In this document: piece by piece, positions 25,105 to 33,485 of the stretch
Position numbering within the stretch: the stretch's first letter is position 1
Layout of the letters: each line of letters begins with the position of its first letter
Assembly: GCF_002964605.1 (NCBI RefSeq)
Contig: NZ_PQDH01000004.1
Span: forward strand, 62,001-126,000
Direction of reading: 5' to 3'
From: Vallitalea okinawensis
GTDB taxonomy: Bacteria; Bacillota; Clostridia; Lachnospirales; PQDH01
DNA length: 64,000 nucleotides
Made by a program: the position numbers and the translations under genes
Notes under the pieces: generated by a model
What the model was told of the DNA's origin: nothing
Seen by the model: only the letters and a program-made list of their open reading frames with translations
Databases searched by the model: none

Positions 25105-25980
25105 ATGGCTGATAAAGATGGCGTAAAGAGTGCAAAAGATTACGGAATAGGCATTAAGCCACCTAGACAATTTTTTCACATCAAGGGCATGGAGCATGTG
25201 GACTGGGGAATGAAAACTCGTTTATCTAAAATCTTCAATCCAAAATCGGGTCATACGGTTATGCTGGCTTTTGATCATGGATATATTATGGGTTCTACAG
25301 CTGGATTAGAACGTTTAGATCTGAACATTCCACCTTTAGCAGAGCAGGCAGATTGTTTAATGGCTACAAGAGGGGCATTAAGAAGTTGTATCATGCCTGA
25401 TCATAATAAAGCCATTGCCTTACGTTGCTCAGCAGGTAGCTCAGTTTTGAAAGAAGATATGAGCCATGAAGTTATTGGAGTTGACATTGAAGATGTTATC
25501 AGAATGAATGCCAGTTGTATGGCTATACAGACCTTTATTGGATCAGATGGTGAATGCCAATCCATTGATAATCTTGTAAGAACAGTTGATGCAGGTAATC
25601 GTTATGGTATTCCAGTGCTGGGAGTTGTAGCAGTTGGTAAACAAATGGAAAGAACTACTAAATACTTCTTATTAGCTACTCGAATGTTAGCTGAACTAGG
25701 AGCATCCATTGTTAAGACCTATTATTGTGAGGAGTTTGAAAAAATAACAGCAGCATGTCCTGTGCCTATTGTTATAGCAGGAGGGAAAAAGCTTCCTGAG
25801 GACGATGCACTAGAAATGACTTATAGAGCCATCTGTCAGGGAGCTCACGGTGTAGATATGGGGAGAAACGTATTTCAAGCAGAAGATCCTATTGCTATGA
25901 TTAAAGCAGTTAGAGCAGTTGTTCATGATGGTTTAACTGGAAAACAAGGCTTTGAGATGTACAAAGATTTAAAAGCATAA
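25105..25980 (+). CDS. lsrF: LsrF-family aldolase/thiolase
   Basis: Class I aldolase-fold enzyme. In the E. coli AI-2 pathway LsrF transfers an acetyl group from 3-hydroxy-2,4-pentanedione-5-phosphate to CoA. About 291 residues. From memory, the whole length parallels LsrF: HVDWGMKTRLSKIFNPKSGHTVMLAFDHGY at the N-terminus, the Schiff-base Lys in IVKTYYCEEF, and PIVIAGGKKLPEDDALEM then GVDMGRNVFQAEDP at the phosphate site. ATG 25105 has AAGGGGGAAG before it; the frame from 25066 has none. It follows DhaK by 42 bp. No LsrK, LsrG or LsrACDB is nearby, which makes this a non-standard arrangement. Confidence 0.85.
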   Translation: MADKDGVKSAKDYGIGIKPPRQFFHIKGMEHVDWGMKTRLSKIFNPKSGHTVMLAFDHGYIMGSTAGLERLDLNIPPLAEQADCLMATRGALRSCIMPDHNKAIALRCSAGSSVLKEDMSHEVIGVDIEDVIRMNASCMAIQTFIGSDGECQSIDNLVRTVDAGNRYGIPVLGVVAVGKQMERTTKYFLLATRMLAELGASIVKTYYCEEFEKITAACPVPIVIAGGKKLPEDDALEMTYRAICQGAHGVDMGRNVFQAEDPIAMIKAVRAVVHDGLTGKQGFEMYKDLKA

Positions 25981-26001
25981 AGTGATAACTAAAATTAGGA
26001 G

Positions 26002-26556
26002 ATGATATGGTTGAAATTTAGTAAGTTCATTGTTATTCCTATTATTATTGCTTTTCTAGCATTCACAATTCAGATTGTGGATCAGTTACTTAGTCCTTTA
26101 GTACCACCTGCTGGAAATATCGGATTCGGATGGATCGCTTTCCAAGCCTGGGCTATGTATTTTATAGCTGGGTGCAATATAAAGGGAGGTGTAAAGACTT
26201 TTCTGGGTTATGTAAGTGGTATAATAGCTTCAATTCTAATCATGGAATTAGGTGGTTTATTAACTGGATTAGGTTTCTTCGGTGTACCTTTAGCGGTATT
26301 CATCATAGTTATCCCAGTAATCAGCCTAGAAAAAGTACCATGGTTCGATTATGTTCCTGCTGTCTTTGTTGGAGCAGGCGTTTTCTTTGGATTTATGAGT
26401 TATGTTAGTGGTGCAACTTATGGCGCTGCAGCAGTGACAGAACTTATATACTGCTTTATCGGCCTGGCCTATGGGGTGATAACAGTTTATCTTCGAACTA
26501 AATACGAAGCCAAAGTTAATGCTTCAACCAGTAAAGAAACAGCTATAAGTGAATAA
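26002..26556 (+). CDS. DUF1097-like integral membrane protein
   Basis: About 184 residues with five or six hydrophobic segments (for example FIVIPIIIAFLAFTIQIV, GVPLAVFIIVIPVISL, WFDYVPAVFVGAGVFFGFMSYV, ELIYCFIGLAYGVITVYL), ending in a short Lys/Ser/Thr tail. It resembles the DUF1097 family, recognised from its pattern and not by search. ATG 26002 touches the ribosome binding site TAGGAG, so TTG 26011 (nine bases after it) is the likely real start. Within the DhaLK-LsrF operon it is the only membrane protein, so it may transport the substrate. Confidence 0.75.
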   Translation: MIWLKFSKFIVIPIIIAFLAFTIQIVDQLLSPLVPPAGNIGFGWIAFQAWAMYFIAGCNIKGGVKTFLGYVSGIIASILIMELGGLLTGLGFFGVPLAVFIIVIPVISLEKVPWFDYVPAVFVGAGVFFGFMSYVSGATYGAAAVTELIYCFIGLAYGVITVYLRTKYEAKVNASTSKETAISE

Positions 26557-26570
26557 GGAGGAGTGACTTG

Positions 26571-26885
26571 ATGGTTAAGTTTATGCATGTTGGTGTACCT
26601 ACTAAAGAAGTTCAAGATGGTGAAAACTATGCTGATGGCTTAAAAGTACATATCACAGACCCAGCTGAACATGACTTCATGTTTGAATACTTAAGATATG
26701 AACCAGACACACCATTACCAGAAGTGATGCAAAACAATCCACATATTGCTTTTATGGTTGATGATATGCAACCTTATTTAGATCAGTATGAAGTTATAGT
26801 AGAGCCATTTGCGGTTAATGAAAGCTTAAGTGTAGCGTTTATTATAAGAGATGGTGTTATATTTGAATTAATGCAAGAAAGTTAA
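26571..26885 (+). CDS. Small VOC-fold-like protein (glyoxalase/bleomycin-resistance superfamily type)
   Basis: 104 residues: FMHVGVPTKEVQDG at the start is a typical first VOC strand with a metal-binding His, and PHIAFMVDDMQPYLDQY then FIIRDGVIFELMQES is the last strand with a Glu ligand. It could be a lyase, isomerase or epimerase for a short keto compound. ATG 26571 has AAGGAGGAG seven bases upstream. It occupies the position that LsrG has in lsr operons, but shows no LsrG likeness, so any shared role is inference. Last gene of the operon. Confidence 0.75.
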   Translation: MVKFMHVGVPTKEVQDGENYADGLKVHITDPAEHDFMFEYLRYEPDTPLPEVMQNNPHIAFMVDDMQPYLDQYEVIVEPFAVNESLSVAFIIRDGVIFELMQES

Positions 26886-26910
26886 AAGCCCTTTTAAGGG
26901 GCTTTTTTCA
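26884..26910 (+). terminator. Terminator of the DhaLK-LsrF operon
   Basis: AAAGCCC and GGGGCTTTTTT pair through AAAAGCCC/GGGGCTTTT around TTTTAA, with six T after it. Confidence 0.85.
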
Positions 26911-26920
26911 TTGCATGTTA

Positions 26921-26960
26921 AAATCTCTTAGTTTAGATTATTAAGAGGTTTTTTTTATTA
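26921..26960 (+). terminator. Second terminator-like hairpin
   Basis: ATCTCTTA and TAAGAGGT pair around GTTTAGATTAT, then eight T. The remaining bases up to the ABC operon at 27132 are AT-rich and show only a possible TATAAT near 27091. Confidence 0.6.
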
Positions 26961-27131
26961 TGTTTAAATAGGATGATCATTTAATCTATTACTTCTTATC
27001 AGTTTATTTAAAATAAAAAATATATCCTATGTAACTAAAAAAAGCACACTTTTATGAAATAAGTGACCTATTTATAAAAAATATAAAAATATATAATGAT
27101 ACTATCAGAACAATGGAGAGGAGGGGATGAG

Positions 27132-28046
27132 GTGACAAACACTAACATATTGAAAAAAATAAAAGTACAAAGAACGCTGTTGTTAATGGTTCTTCCTGGA
27201 GTATTGTGGATGATCATTTTTAATTATTTACCAATGTACGGAATTATTATAGCTTTTAAAGAATTTAAAATTTATCAAAGCATGTTTGAAGCACCTTGGG
27301 TAGGTTTTTATCATTTTATAGAGTTTTTTAAAGACGAAGATTTTTTTCTTGTCATGAAGAATACATTGGGTATGAGTTTTTTAAAGTTATTAATTGGATT
27401 TCCATTGCCAATAGCTTTTGCAGTTTTGCTCAATGAATTGAAATTATCCAGGTTTAAAAAAAATATTCAGACAATATCCTATCTACCTCATTTTTTATCA
27501 TGGGTGGTATTAGGAGGAATTATGATCACATGGACATCAGAAGCAGGATTGGTCAATGAAGTACTATTAGGAATAGGTATCATTCAAAAACCTATTGCCT
27601 TTTTGGGAGATCCAAAGTACTTCTGGGGGATTGCCATAGCATCGGATATCTGGAAGGAAATAGGGTGGAATGCCATCATTTACTTAGCAGCTATAGCAGC
27701 AATCGATGTAAGTATGTATGAAGCAGCAGTTATTGATGGTGCTAATAGATTCCAAAAAATAAAGTACATAACGCTACCTAGTATTGCTCCAACCATAGCC
27801 ATGTTATTTATTTTAGCTGTTAGTGGTGTGTTAAACAGTAATTTTGATCAAGTATTTGTTTTAAATAATCCTTTAAACAGTAATGCCAGTGAAGTCCTGG
27901 ATCTTTATGTCTATCGGACTGGTATACGAGCAGCAAGATATTCTTATGCAACTGCTATTGGTTTATTTAAATCTGTTGTGGCATTTGCACTATTGTTTAC
28001 AGCGAATAAAGTAACAAGAAGATTAACTGGTAACTCTTTATTTTAG
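27132..28046 (+). CDS. ABC transporter permease (LplB/YtcP-partner type)
   Basis: Membrane subunit of a CUT1-like oligosaccharide importer with the long-substrate LplB signature NYLPMYGIIIAFKEFKIYQSMF near the N-terminus. EAA loop MYEAAVIDGANRFQKIKYITLPSIAP near residue 196. GTG 27132 follows GAGGAGGGG; the longer frame from 27096 has no suitable ribosome binding site. Pairs with the permease at 28060 and the large binding protein at 29109. No ATPase gene lies in the operon. Confidence 0.92.
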   Translation: MTNTNILKKIKVQRTLLLMVLPGVLWMIIFNYLPMYGIIIAFKEFKIYQSMFEAPWVGFYHFIEFFKDEDFFLVMKNTLGMSFLKLLIGFPLPIAFAVLLNELKLSRFKKNIQTISYLPHFLSWVVLGGIMITWTSEAGLVNEVLLGIGIIQKPIAFLGDPKYFWGIAIASDIWKEIGWNAIIYLAAIAAIDVSMYEAAVIDGANRFQKIKYITLPSIAPTIAMLFILAVSGVLNSNFDQVFVLNNPLNSNASEVLDLYVYRTGIRAARYSYATAIGLFKSVVAFALLFTANKVTRRLTGNSLF

Positions 28047-28059
28047 AAAGGGGTAAAGC

Positions 28060-29040
28060 ATGTTAGAGGTTATGTTAGCTATTTTAATGATTGGGTTTCT
28101 TGTGATCATAGTGCTAGGAATTAGCAAGCAATCCAGGTATGAGATTAAAGAAATGTTCAGTAGGCAATCAACAGGTTCAAAAATATTTGATATTGTTAAT
28201 ATTATCTTTATGCTATTGATCTGCTTTATCATGTTATACCCTGTGTGGTATGTACTCATTCTTTCGTTTAATGAAGGTTCCGATGCCATGATGGGAGGAA
28301 TCTATTGGTGGGTAAGGGAATTCACACTGGATAACTATAAGATCGTTTTAAGTAATAACGATATCTTTAAAGCATTTATAGTCACTGTAGCTCGAACGGT
28401 TATTGGCACAACAACTCATGTATTATTCACAGCCATGATTGCCTATTCATTAAGTAAAAGGGATTTAGTTGGCCGGAAAATTTGGTTGACCATGGGAATA
28501 ATCACAATGTTCTTTAGTGGTGGCTTGATACCGACATTTATACTATTCAAAAACATGAACTTATTGGATTCGTTTTGGGTTTACATTATACCCACCATGT
28601 TTAGCTTTTACGATTTAATTATATTTCAATCATTCTTTAGGGGGATACCTGATAGTTTAGAGGAAGCAGCAACAATAGACGGAGCAGGGTACTTCTATAT
28701 TTTTAGAAGAATTATATTACCTTTATCAAAACCAGTATTAGCAACAATTGCATTGTTTTGTGGTGTATGGCATTGGAATGATTACTTCATGGGTGTTATT
28801 TATATAACTAAAAATGTTGATTTACAACCTATACAAACATATTTGTATAGAATTGTAGCAGAAAGTGCTTCTAATCAAGCCATGGCCAATATGCCAGATG
28901 GTGTTCAAAAAGCTACAACAACATCAGGTTCTATTAAATTGGCAACAATGGTAGTGACAACGTTACCAATAGTCCTTGTATATCCTTTCTTACAGAAGTA
29001 CTTTGTTAAAGGGATGCTGTTAGGTTCTGTTAAAGGTTAG
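28060..29040 (+). CDS. ABC transporter permease (YtcP/UgpE type)
   Basis: Second membrane subunit, 326 residues. An extra N-terminal hydrophobic helix (residues 4-22) precedes the typical body: MLYPVWYVLILSFNEGSDAMMGGIYWW, then EEAATIDGAGYFYIFRRIILPLSKP (EAA loop) and the C-terminal VYPFLQKYFVKGMLLGSVKG that marks this subgroup. It is 13 bp downstream of the first permease. Confidence 0.93.
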   Translation: MLEVMLAILMIGFLVIIVLGISKQSRYEIKEMFSRQSTGSKIFDIVNIIFMLLICFIMLYPVWYVLILSFNEGSDAMMGGIYWWVREFTLDNYKIVLSNNDIFKAFIVTVARTVIGTTTHVLFTAMIAYSLSKRDLVGRKIWLTMGIITMFFSGGLIPTFILFKNMNLLDSFWVYIIPTMFSFYDLIIFQSFFRGIPDSLEEAATIDGAGYFYIFRRIILPLSKPVLATIALFCGVWHWNDYFMGVIYITKNVDLQPIQTYLYRIVAESASNQAMANMPDGVQKATTTSGSIKLATMVVTTLPIVLVYPFLQKYFVKGMLLGSVKG

Positions 29041-29108
29041 GTGGATGATATTAGTTATGGACAGGGGATATTAATTAAATTAATATATAAATTAAGGGAG
29101 GAAAAGAA

Positions 29109-30788
29109 ATGAAAAAGGTATTAGCAATGGTACTAATTGTTGCATTAATGGGAGTGTTTCTTACAGCATGTAGTGAGCAAAAAACGGAACAAACACAATC
29201 ACAATCTGAAAAGAAGGATCCATCCGAACCATCAGAAATAGCAGAAAAGGTTGAAGAAGCCAAGGTCGCCAATGAAGAAATTCAACCATCTTATTTAGAT
29301 GATACATCTCCAATCACATTAGATTGGTACATTAACTTTTCTTGGTTTCCTACTAAATGGGGTGGAGACGCAACATCAGAATATATTACAGAAAAAACAG
29401 GTGTTTCTATCAATTATATCGTTCCTGCTGGTAATGAAGCAGAAAAGATTAATTCTATGATAGCTGGTGATACACTTCCAGATTTAATTACTTTAGGATG
29501 GTGGGAATCACAAGTTGATGCCATGATCCAAGGTGATCTTGTGTATGCTTTAGATGAGTTAGCAGAAGAATATGATCCGTACTTCTTCCAAGTAGCAAAT
29601 TCAGGGCGTATCAATTGGTATACAAAGGATGATGGACATGTTTACGGCTACCCTAATGCTTCCTATTCACCAGAGGATTACGAGAAATATGAATTAACCT
29701 CTAACCAAACATTTCTTGTTAGAAAAGACATGTATGAAGCCATTGGGTCTCCTGATATGCGAACTCCCGAAGGTTTTTTACAAGCATTAAGGGATGTAAA
29801 AGCCATGTTTCCAGAAGTAAATGGACAGCCATTGATACCTATTGGATTTCATGATTTTAATGATGAAGGATGTTCTTCCTTAGAAGAATATTTACAAAAC
29901 TTTTTAGCAATACAACAAGAAGATGAGAATGGAAATTTGGTTGATCGAACAAAGGATCCAGAATATATAGAATGGTTAAAGGTCTTTAGACAAGCCAATG
30001 AGGAAGGGTTAATTGCAGTTGATGTATTTATTGATTCTCGTCCACAAATGGAAGAAAAAATAGCACAAGGCAGATATTTCTCAATGCTTTATCAAAGATC
30101 AGATTTAACTGCACAAAATAATATACGTTTCCAAGAAGATCCTGATACAGTTTATATAGCAGTGGATGGACCTGCTAATGATCGTCTAGATCAGCCTTTA
30201 CTTGATGGTGATGGCATTGCAGGTTGGACATTAACCTTAATATCAAAGAATTGTAAAGATCCTGAAAGAGCTATAAAATTCATGTCTTATATGATGAGTG
30301 AAGAAGGTCAATTGGACTTATTTATGGGGCCTGAAGGGGTAACATGGGAAAATATTAATGGAAAACCAACATGGAAGCCAGAAGTTAAAGAAACTTTAGA
30401 TACTGATCGTAACACTTTTGATAATTTATATGGAGCATCTTATACTTACTGGATGTTAATGGATAACCCTATGTCTAAGCAATGGGAGTCAGAGCCTGTT
30501 GAGCCTTTTGCTCAGCTTTATAATTGGACTAAAGGAAAAGCAGTTAATAAGAGCCAATACTCAGATTTAACTTTAGAACCTGGTTCTAAGCTAGCAATTG
30601 AAGAGGGTAAAATCAATTCAGAATGGGGAGAAACTTTACCTCAACTGATTATGGCTGAAACAGAGGAAGAGTTTGACCAGATTTGGACTGAATTTATGTC
30701 TTATAGAGAAGAACACAGTTGGGAAGAGATTTTTGACTATCAGCAACAAAAACTTGATGATAATAAAAAACGATTAGGGATCAATTAA
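29109..30788 (+). CDS. Large extracellular solute-binding lipoprotein (LplA/YtcQ type)
   Basis: 559-residue binding protein, of the larger kind that goes with LplB/YtcP permeases. The signal MKKVLAMVLIVALMGVFLTAC ends in lipobox LTAC, then a Gln/Ser/Glu linker. The fold shows ITLDWYINFSWFPTKWGG, PDLITLGWWE and a late helix DPERAIKFMSYMMSEEGQLD. It sits after the permeases, which is usual for this type. It precedes a YesMN pair, GH30 and a large phosphorylase-like gene, so beta-glucan oligomers are a fair guess for the ligand. A 17-bp stem-loop follows. Confidence 0.92.
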   Translation: MKKVLAMVLIVALMGVFLTACSEQKTEQTQSQSEKKDPSEPSEIAEKVEEAKVANEEIQPSYLDDTSPITLDWYINFSWFPTKWGGDATSEYITEKTGVSINYIVPAGNEAEKINSMIAGDTLPDLITLGWWESQVDAMIQGDLVYALDELAEEYDPYFFQVANSGRINWYTKDDGHVYGYPNASYSPEDYEKYELTSNQTFLVRKDMYEAIGSPDMRTPEGFLQALRDVKAMFPEVNGQPLIPIGFHDFNDEGCSSLEEYLQNFLAIQQEDENGNLVDRTKDPEYIEWLKVFRQANEEGLIAVDVFIDSRPQMEEKIAQGRYFSMLYQRSDLTAQNNIRFQEDPDTVYIAVDGPANDRLDQPLLDGDGIAGWTLTLISKNCKDPERAIKFMSYMMSEEGQLDLFMGPEGVTWENINGKPTWKPEVKETLDTDRNTFDNLYGASYTYWMLMDNPMSKQWESEPVEPFAQLYNWTKGKAVNKSQYSDLTLEPGSKLAIEEGKINSEWGETLPQLIMAETEEEFDQIWTEFMSYREEHSWEEIFDYQQQKLDDNKKRLGIN

Positions 30789-30802
30789 GGTCACCTTACT
30801 CA

Positions 30803-30842
30803 ATGAGCATAATGAAATATACACTTATTTCATTATGCTCAT
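30803..30842 (+). other. Perfect 17-bp stem-loop after the binding-protein gene
   Basis: ATGAGCATAATGAAATA (30803-30819) pairs perfectly with TATTTCATTATGCTCAT (30826-30842) around a 6-nt loop. There is no U-run. It starts 14 nt after the stop codon and could be a processing/stability hairpin or a partial terminator before the two-component genes. Confidence 0.65.
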
Positions 30843-30948
30843 CAATAAATAAGGAGAGATATTTTATAAATATGGTATAATTAAAAAGCTATTAGCTGAG
30901 CAATCATATGGGAAGGTGGTAGGCTAGATTTCATCAGCCATAAGGAAT

Positions 30949-32760
30949 ATGCAAACAAATCAACTCAGTAATAAGAGGATTTTAAAATTGACCAAAAAGC
31001 TTATTATTGCCTACATTCTTATATTAGTTATTCCAATCATATTTATGAGTAACTCCTTGGTCAAAAGGTATGAAGAAGAAAATAGGAATCGACTGCAAGA
31101 ACAATTAAATAAAGAAGTCAAGTATATAGAAGATGATATCCAAGCTAAAATGGCATTAATGAAAAAGATTGCTTTTTCCATATCCTTAAATAATGGGCTA
31201 CTTGACCGAGTTGGAGCAGATAAAACCTTCGAATATGAAGAAATATTTCTCATTGATGATGTTTATGCAAAAAACTTAGAAGTCCTATTAAATAGCAATC
31301 CACAGCTCTTTGCAGTTAGAATATTTAATGATAATCCAAATATGCATGAATATTGGCCATCTATCATGAGTGAAAATAGAATTAAGAATGAAACATTAAT
31401 GACTGACATTGAGAAGAATAATGAAATATGGCGCGTGATTGAAAAGCAAGAGTATTTAGAGATGTATGAAAATGTTGCCAACAACTATGAAAGTGTCTCT
31501 TTTTTTAAAAATATAAAGAAAATCCATCACGACTACAATATTATTGTAGAAGTAGGTATGTTAAAAGAGATTTTTTTTGAATCATTGAATCAATCACCCT
31601 TTAATTTAGATAGCTTTTACTATGTTATAAAAGATAATCAAATACTTGATCAATCTGATAATGGAAACTTTATTCATGAAGAAAAGATGCTTCAATTTGA
31701 AGAGTGGTTAGTGAATAGGAGTACTGAAGATGGTGGAGTATATCACTACAGTGATGAAATAATTATAGGGAAGATAAGTATACCTGAATTAGATATGATC
31801 ATTTATAAAGGATTATCTTTAGAAGGCATCAGTACAGTTTTACAAAAAGATAGAAATGGTATTGTTTTAACGGGTCTTATCATGTTTTTCACACTCACCG
31901 CAGTAACTTACATTATCACATATGTTCTGTTTATGAGGCTTAGAAAAGTTATTTATTCCGTAGAAAATATGGATAAGAGTCAGCCTGAAAAATTTAAGGT
32001 AATTAAGGGTAGTGATGAAATTAGTCACCTATCCCTAAAAATAAAGGAAATGTTAGTGGAGATAGATCAATTGAATAAAGAAGCATTATATGAGCAGCAG
32101 CTAGCACTAAATGCTGAGTTGAAAGCTCTTCAGACACAAATTAATTCTCATTTTATCTATAATACGTTAGAAACCTTTAAAATGATGGCTGAGATTGATG
32201 AAAACTACGAGCTTTCGGATTTAATCACAAATTTTGGTGATTTACTGCGTTATAGTATGAAATGGAATGAAAAGAAAACTGTTACATTAAGTCAAGAATT
32301 AGTGTATATCCAAAAGTATATAGCATTGCTAAATGTAAGATTTGATTATGAAATTAATCTTATGATTCATGTAAATGAGGAATTACTTGAGGTAGAAATA
32401 CCTAAAATGTCTATCCAGCCTATTGTAGAAAATAGTTTTATTCACGGTATTGAAGCAAAGTGTGAAGATAGTAACATTATTATTGATGCAGTTGAAGATT
32501 TAGGTTGTGATGCGATTTGCATAACCATAACAGATGATGGTATTGGTATGCACAAAAACCAATTAAAGAGTATCAATAGAGCATTAAGAGGTATTGATAT
32601 TGATCATGATGAAACAACTGAAATGGGAATCGGTATTAAAAATATTAGTGATCGAATCAAATTGTTCTATGGAATCGACTATGGCATCACCTATGAAAGT
32701 GTACAAAATAAATTCACTAAAGCAATAATTAAAGTACCGAAAGTAGGTAATAAGCAATGA
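30949..32760 (+). CDS. YesM-type sensor histidine kinase
   Basis: 603-residue membrane kinase. A first membrane helix at about 18-37, an extracellular sensor to about 300, a second helix (GIVLTGLIMFFTLTAVTYIITYVLF), a HAMP-like region, then the histidine motif LQTQINSHFIYNTLETFKMM and an ATPase domain with PIVENSFIHGIE, DDGIGM and GIGIKNISDRI. The usual INPHF is INSHF here. The stop overlaps the regulator start as ATGA. It likely senses the oligosaccharide or loaded binding protein of the adjoining ABC system. Confidence 0.9.
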   Translation: MQTNQLSNKRILKLTKKLIIAYILILVIPIIFMSNSLVKRYEEENRNRLQEQLNKEVKYIEDDIQAKMALMKKIAFSISLNNGLLDRVGADKTFEYEEIFLIDDVYAKNLEVLLNSNPQLFAVRIFNDNPNMHEYWPSIMSENRIKNETLMTDIEKNNEIWRVIEKQEYLEMYENVANNYESVSFFKNIKKIHHDYNIIVEVGMLKEIFFESLNQSPFNLDSFYYVIKDNQILDQSDNGNFIHEEKMLQFEEWLVNRSTEDGGVYHYSDEIIIGKISIPELDMIIYKGLSLEGISTVLQKDRNGIVLTGLIMFFTLTAVTYIITYVLFMRLRKVIYSVENMDKSQPEKFKVIKGSDEISHLSLKIKEMLVEIDQLNKEALYEQQLALNAELKALQTQINSHFIYNTLETFKMMAEIDENYELSDLITNFGDLLRYSMKWNEKKTVTLSQELVYIQKYIALLNVRFDYEINLMIHVNEELLEVEIPKMSIQPIVENSFIHGIEAKCEDSNIIIDAVEDLGCDAICITITDDGIGMHKNQLKSINRALRGIDIDHDETTEMGIGIKNISDRIKLFYGIDYGITYESVQNKFTKAIIKVPKVGNKQ

Positions 32761-33464
32761 ATATATTAGTGGCAGATGATGAGAAATTCATACGACGAGG
32801 TATAATCACCATATTATCCAAAAACTATGCCGACAATATTAAGCTCTTTGAAGCTAGAAATGGTATGGAAGTATTGGAGATCATTCAAAGGCATAAGATT
32901 GATTTGATTATTAGTGATATCAAGATGCCAAAAATGACAGGCATTGAATTAATAAAAGCTTTATCAAAGAGCAGTTATAGGTGCGAAGTTATTTTTGTTA
33001 GTGGTTATGAAGAGTTTGAATATGCCAAAGAAGCCATTAAGCACGGAGTAAGAGCCTATTTATTAAAGCCAGTGAAAAAAAATGAGCTAATAGAAGAGAT
33101 TGACAAAATAAATCCCTTCTTAAAGATCGAGCAGAATAAGTATGAGAATATCGATAAAGCTATTAAGTACATTGAAGAAAATTATTCAGATAAAAATTTA
33201 AGTATGTCCATAGTATCTAATTATGTATCCTTAAATTACTCTTATTTTTCTCAGCTTTTCAAAGAGTGTACTGGTGTTAAATTTGTAGATTATCTTATTA
33301 AGTTAAGAGTAAATAATGCTAAAGATTTATTAGTACACACAGCCTATAAAGTATATGAAATAGCAGAGAAAGTTGGGTATAAAGATACCAAGCAATTTGT
33401 AAAAATGTTTAAACTTCAGGTGGGTATGTCACCAAAGGAGTTTAGAAGCCATTCATTACAATAG
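32757..33464 (+). CDS. Short YesN-type response regulator (receiver plus AraC)
   Basis: 235 residues: receiver with DDEKFIRRG, phospho-acceptor Asp in LIISDIKMPKMTG and AYLLKPV, directly joined to an AraC DNA-binding domain (YSYFSQLFKECTGVKFVDYL and YEIAEKVGYKDTKQFVKMFKLQVGMSPKEF). It lacks the long middle region seen in the regulators at 16468 and 51235, so it is a compact version. Overlaps the kinase by 4 bp, and the GH30 gene follows after 21 bp, so it may share its transcript. Confidence 0.9.
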   Translation: MNILVADDEKFIRRGIITILSKNYADNIKLFEARNGMEVLEIIQRHKIDLIISDIKMPKMTGIELIKALSKSSYRCEVIFVSGYEEFEYAKEAIKHGVRAYLLKPVKKNELIEEIDKINPFLKIEQNKYENIDKAIKYIEENYSDKNLSMSIVSNYVSLNYSYFSQLFKECTGVKFVDYLIKLRVNNAKDLLVHTAYKVYEIAEKVGYKDTKQFVKMFKLQVGMSPKEFRSHSLQ

Positions 33465-33485
33465 AATAAGTTTTAGGAGGCTACC

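Noticed and set aside
26571-26885. Calling the small protein LsrG
   Set aside because: Its strands and putative metal ligands fit VOC, and it does not resemble LsrG as I recall it; only the position is similar.
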